Source of the DNA: Parascedosporium putredinis
Lineage: Eukaryota > Ascomycota > Sordariomycetes > Microascales > Microascaceae
Length of the DNA: 64,000 nt
Direction of reading: 5' to 3'
Assembly (NCBI GenBank): GCA_949357655.1
Contig: CASHTG010000019.1
Location: 620,001-684,000, forward strand
The position numbers and the translations under genes were made by a program. Below are positions 60,270-64,000 of this stretch, piece after piece (positions within the stretch are counted from its first letter, which is position 1; every line of letters begins with the position of its first letter). Below the pieces are notes generated by a model that worked only from the letters and a program-made list of their open reading frames with translations, was not told the DNA's origin and ran no database searches.

Positions 60270-61928
60270 CGTGCTGTGATCCGCAAGGCGAGGAGGCGGG
60301 TTTGCTCTATTGTTTGGCCGAAGCTCGGCTTCTGGCGGTCTTGGACCTGGGCGGTGTTGAGTTTATGGGGTGCCTACTGGCGAGGGCTCTGACAACCGAA
60401 ATGCTTTAGGAAATAAAAAAAAGCCCTTTAGCACTCGTGAGGTAGAATAAGGAAAGGTGAGGGCTCACGAGGTACTAGAAGAGGGGGGAGGGATAGAGGT
60501 TGTGACAATGGGAGGGGATTGTGCTGTGTTTAAAGCTGGAGGCGGAATGACGGGTGAATTGAAACGATGAGAGATCCATTGGATCCTGTACCTTCAAGTG
60601 GTGCAGTCGTTGCCGGGACGGAAGAAAGTGCCCTGCAGGCTGCAGTACCTTTTGGCGGAGCACAGCACGAGGCCCTGCAAGACCTTGGTACCTCCAATAC
60701 GCTCCGTTAGCGCTTGGCGCCGCAGCCTCAGAAAGGCAGCTCGGTCGACAGGGGCACGAGCCTTGACCACAGCAGGTACCTCCCCTCCGTCTCGCTAGCT
60801 TCGCCATGCCCCCCCGCCTCTTCACCAGTGCTCTCTCTTTGTGCCCGGTTCGAGCTCGTGGAGTGTTGACTCGATCACCTGAACGCACTCAACTGACAAG
60901 GGTGTGGGAGGGGGCGGGGATGGCCACTGATTGTCCTCCACCTTGAGTCAGTTACGGATTGGATGGTACATCACTCCATGATAATTGATCATCGCCGGCA
61001 AGATGATGGTTGCTGCTTGATTAAATCCAGCACCATGATGGAACAACGGAGACATGGGGTAGTATTTTTGGTTTCCCGGATAAGCGACGCCGTTCTTCGG
61101 CCTGCTCGTGCACGCCATCCGTACATCAATTGTACTCAACCCAGTTTTACCCCGACAAACCCGCAGAGGAATGAACAATACAATGGATCCATGGATGGAT
61201 CTTTCAATGTATGGACGGTGCGGCGTCTTTGTCTCCACGAAGGCTCCATTGTGCCTGCCCCTAGCCGATCTTTGTTCGGTGCCCAAAACAATAGATATCC
61301 TCGACGATTGGCTTCTTGCAACAACCCAGTTAGGAGAACCCTCGATAGAGATTGTTGCGGAGCACATCTGCACACCACGTCTTACTGACAACAGCTACAG
61401 TACCATGCTCGCATCTACTGACCACCCCCTTGAGCCTCTCCTGGAAGCGATGAAGATGGCGCTGATGATGCTGTATTTACCGTCATCCTCCGAAAGACAG
61501 GGAGGTGAATACGACTCTATATGAAAAATACATGTAGGCATACAATCTCTATTTGTCGTCTTTCAGAACCATCGACCTCTCCCGGCGAAACCGCCCAAAC
61601 TCGGAGGTTTGCCCGTCCCCTTGAGGTCAAGTCTCCTTCAGACCGTGTTCCATGTAGCTCCGCATGAGCCGTAATTGTTTTGAAGCTTCTAGCAGAGCTC
61701 TCCTCGCCTTACTCTACTTAATTCTAAGTCGGGATTGACGGCAAACCGTCCCCTCGCATCAGTTTATATGGTTCTCCAGAGAGCCCTTCTTCAAGGCTTC
61801 TCCCGTGAATATGTGTCTCGCAACTAGACATCCGCTCATCGTAGATTTGCAGAAAACACCCCGCCGTTAGACGCCAGTCGACGATGGGCCGCTCGCCCCT
61901 CCCGAGGCAGACCCTCCGCCGCTAGAAA
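60270..61928. other. Intergenic stretch, no supported gene
   Basis: Upstream region of pho8 plus about 1.2 kb without a recognisable gene. Frames at 60475-60888 (minus) and 61108-61524 (plus) lack family features. The duplicated GGTACCTCC word near 60689 and 60775 is the only small repeat noticed. Confidence 0.5.
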
Positions 61929-62404
61929 ATGTGCATCTATGTCCTCCTCGTCCCGCTGTGCGGCCATAGCCCGTCTCTCCTCTTTGGCCCTTCGTGCCAT
62001 TCCTTCTTCCACGAGCTCGACAACATCACCCAGCGCTCGGCGTGGGAGCCGCCGGGCGTATACCACCTCCCTTTGAGCTTCCGGATTCTTGCCTCCCGCG
62101 CCCCGAGAACCTGGCCATCGTACAGGCAACCGACTTTTGCGACGCGTGCCGTCACGATGCTTTCCAGTACAGCCTACAGCAACAACAGCAACGACAACGA
62201 CAGAGCCAAAACCGGCACCAGCACCAGCACCTCCAATATTCTATGGCTACGGACGCCCCATGGAGTCTAGTAGGGGCAATGGATGACGACGGTTTGCGAT
62301 GGTGGCCCGGCGGCCGCGACAGCTTCGGCTCTGTACAAGCGGGAGTCATGTATGATCTCGAGCCGGAACGAGTAGGCGTTGGGTGGAGGACCCGAAATAG
62401 TTGA
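61929..62404 (+). CDS. Small Cys/His-containing hypothetical protein (one frame break)
   Basis: The product starts MCIYVLLVPLCGHSPSLLFG and continues CHSFFHELDNITQRSAWEPP. The pattern of paired Cys and His near the N-terminus resembles a group of short, uncharacterised ascomycete proteins, and it could bind a metal; no function is known to me. At 62072-62074 a T3 run should probably be T4, so that GVYHLP leads into FELPDSCLPRPENLAIVQA and TDFCDACRHDAFQ, which supply more Cys. A polyglutamine-type stretch (SLQQQQQRQRQSQ) and a His/Gln run follow. The end AGVMYDLEPERVGVGW is regular sequence. With one added base the gene has 159 codons. It is convergent with the phosphatase gene. Confidence 0.55.
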
Positions 62405-62892
62405 AGGAGGATTAAAGGGCTACAAGCGCACGGCGCAGGAGCACGTACAAGCTATACCGGCCTCCGAGAATTTCAAAGAAGGTGGTAGAGTCAACTAAGG
62501 TCATGGAGCGCAAGAGTAGATTCTTTAAGCATAAACATAATCCCGTCTAAAAATATGGATCCCCTTCCCCCAAGTCTAGAGAAAACAAATGAAAATACGC
62601 CCTAAAACCCAGCTCAGGAAAAGAAAGTGAAGAGGTAAAAGAAGTGTAAACATGTCTGCCAGAGTCCCGCTAATACTTATACATGGCGCGAAAGGGATAT
62701 ACGCTTGGTGGAAAAAGGAGTCAACAGAAAAGCAAAAAGAATCAGACAGAAAAAGGCAGGAAACAGAAGGCAGATAACAAGGTCACTGTCTCGGGTATAA
62801 TGCGACCCTCCTATGAGCAGTCAGTCACCTTGGCGTCTTCCTCCCCACGTAGCCCTACTTTCGGTACCGTATAATGATACCGCCGAGGGCTC
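62405..62892. other. Convergent 3' intergenic region, no feature seen
   Basis: 488 bases, rather A-rich on the plus strand (62570-62790), between two converging genes. These are probably 3' UTR sequences. The frame at 62683-62874 is Lys/Gln-rich and unsupported. Confidence 0.4.
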
Positions 62893-64000
62893 TTATGATG
62901 CCTGTTCAGCGCCCCTGACGAGCATCCCGTACTTCATGCAAAGCTTGTCCCGGAAGTGTTGGTGCCGGATACCGTTTGGCCGCGACGTCGCAAAGGCCGC
63001 CATGGCATCTTCGACAGCGAAGCCGCACCTCTCAACGAGGTAGCATACAATAAAATATCCCGTGCGGTTGAAGCCGTAATGGCAGTGTACCCCGATCAAG
63101 TCGCGAGTCTCGCCATCTGGCCGCGAGTCCCGGATCGTGTCCACGAGTGAGATAAACTTGGCAATCTCTTCATCCGTCGGGGGATCTTGGATACCGTGGA
63201 TAACTTGTGATATGCGATGCCTCCCTTTTGAAGGCCTGTGGGGTCGTAAGAGGGTTGGTCTCGGCTGATATCAATGACATCAGACACCTTGTCCCCCAGT
63301 TCTTGACAAATTCGGCTGGGCAATGGAGCTCATCCACTTCTCGTAGAGTCTTCATCGCCACAAACACGGGTTTGTCTACTGGGCCGATGGGCTTAGACAC
63401 TGGCTGCACGCTTTTCCACTTGGTCAGGTTCTTCAGCTCCCATTTTCCCTCTTTGGCAAGATATTGTAGCTGCCACTAGAGATTCGGTTTCATGTTAGAG
63501 ACGGAAAGTAAAAAAGCACGAAGGAGAAGGCAAGCATCTCTTGGTTATTGGGGAAAGATGCGGATGCTACTTACGGAGAGTGCCAACCGACCAGTGACAT
63601 AGGTAGAGAGGAAATCAGATACGTTCCCAGCGAGGATACGCACTGTCATTGGCATATAGAGAAGCGCATGGTTGGCCGGCGCGGGCATGACGAGGGTTTG
63701 GAGGACCCCCTCGGGTGAAGAGGCTGCTCGGGGACATCTTCGTCGCGATGATTAGAAGGATGAGGCGTGCGGGGTGTCGTAGGTTCGCTATCAGCTCCAT
63801 CCGCGTCCGGAGACACGGGGAGAGCGTTGGCCTTTGCATCGCTCACGCCCGCGTCCTCGGAGACATCGATGCCATCACCACCTGGAGAGCTCGTGGACGA
63901 GGAAGTGCTATCAGCCAAGCTGCCAAGCTTCGCCTTGACCGCGGGTCCAGCCTCAAATAAACTCGCTAGCTTCTCGGCCTCGGTGGGAGGAGTGACCTTG
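62893..64000 (-). CDS. Dual-specificity phosphatase with capping-triphosphatase-like active site (partial, three frame breaks)
   Basis: The gene runs off the right edge, so its start is missing. Exons seen: 64000-63575 and 63475-62893. The upstream part is a Ser/Asp/Pro-rich linker (STSSSTSSPGG, SEPTTPRTPHPSNHRDEDVP) followed by VLQTLVMPAPANHALLYMPM. Exon 2 has WQLQYLAKEGKWELKNL, VDKPVFVAMKTLREVDELHC, DVIDISRD and YDPTGLQKGGIAYHKLSTVS. The cysteine phosphatase loop HCHYGFNRTG comes next (Cys nucleophile, Arg, then YFIVCYLVER), with SRPNGIRHQHFRDKL after it. The HCxxGxNRTG loop plus the following ARPPGI-like element resembles metazoan mRNA-capping RNA triphosphatases and PIR1 more than MAP-kinase phosphatases. 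Bases appear missing at 63706-63710, 63293-63297 and 63179-63183. The substrate is unknown. Confidence 0.8.

Noticed and set aside
61108..61524. 138-codon open frame
   Set aside because: No recognisable domain, and the opposite strand is open over the same bases. No splice or promoter support.
1..64000. tRNA, 5S/other rRNA, CRISPR, telomere repeats
   Set aside because: I searched for T-loop GTTCGANNC words with matching A-box, 5S internal-control-like blocks, regular spacer arrays and TTAGGG runs. Isolated matches (for example near 12491 and 30848) could not be folded into a tRNA.

Overview
The window looks like nuclear DNA of a filamentous ascomycete (Pezizomycotina, probably a sordariomycete). 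Genes are split by short introns with GTANGT-type donors and CTAAC/CTGAC-type branch sites. They are housekeeping genes of typical fungal form, and a Con7-type C2H2 regulator is present. I saw no bacterial features, CRISPR array, tRNA, rRNA or telomeric repeat.

Layout, left to right. Positions 1-600 hold a degraded Ty3/gypsy pol fragment (minus). At 0.6-3 kb the ESCRT-II subunit gene snf8 (minus) and ribosomal protein gene rps16 (plus) diverge from one promoter region. At 5.2-6.5 kb lies the U5 snRNP assembly factor aar2 (minus). The C2H2 regulator con7 (minus, 13.4-14.9 kb) is isolated between two gene-poor stretches, about 6.9 kb on its downstream side and about 24 kb on its upstream side. 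These stretches carry microsatellites, homopolymers, a minisatellite and a striking excess of the octamer TACTTGTA. From 39 kb to the right end the window is gene-dense: dbp2 (minus), thi20 (minus), a possible unrecognised gene (minus), a possible small secreted protein (minus), an Mpv17/PMP22-family membrane protein (plus), a disordered hypothetical (plus), tyr1 (minus), ats1 (plus), rad9 (minus), pho8 (minus), a small Cys/His protein (plus) and a dual-specificity phosphatase (minus) that runs off the right edge.

The neighbours have unrelated jobs: membrane sorting, translation, splicing, RNA unwinding, thiamine and tyrosine synthesis, tRNA/diphthamide modification, DNA-damage checkpoint and vacuolar phosphatase. 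This is ordinary eukaryotic gene order, not an operon or biosynthetic cluster.

The main result of reading both strands is technical. Ten recognisable or convincing genes are each interrupted by one or more frame breaks, and nearly all of these look like the loss of one base (sometimes two) from a short run of one nucleotide. When one base (two at a few sites) is counted back, exon lengths sum to whole codons in snf8, con7, dbp2, tyr1, ats1, rad9 and others. Systematic sequencing or assembly error is therefore more likely than gene death. Exon coordinates below were worked out by hand from splice signals and frame closure. I did not find a convincing new multi-gene system. The best biological leads are the con7-flanking gene desert with its motif excess, the conserved-position long intron of dbp2, and a capping-triphosphatase-like phosphatase.
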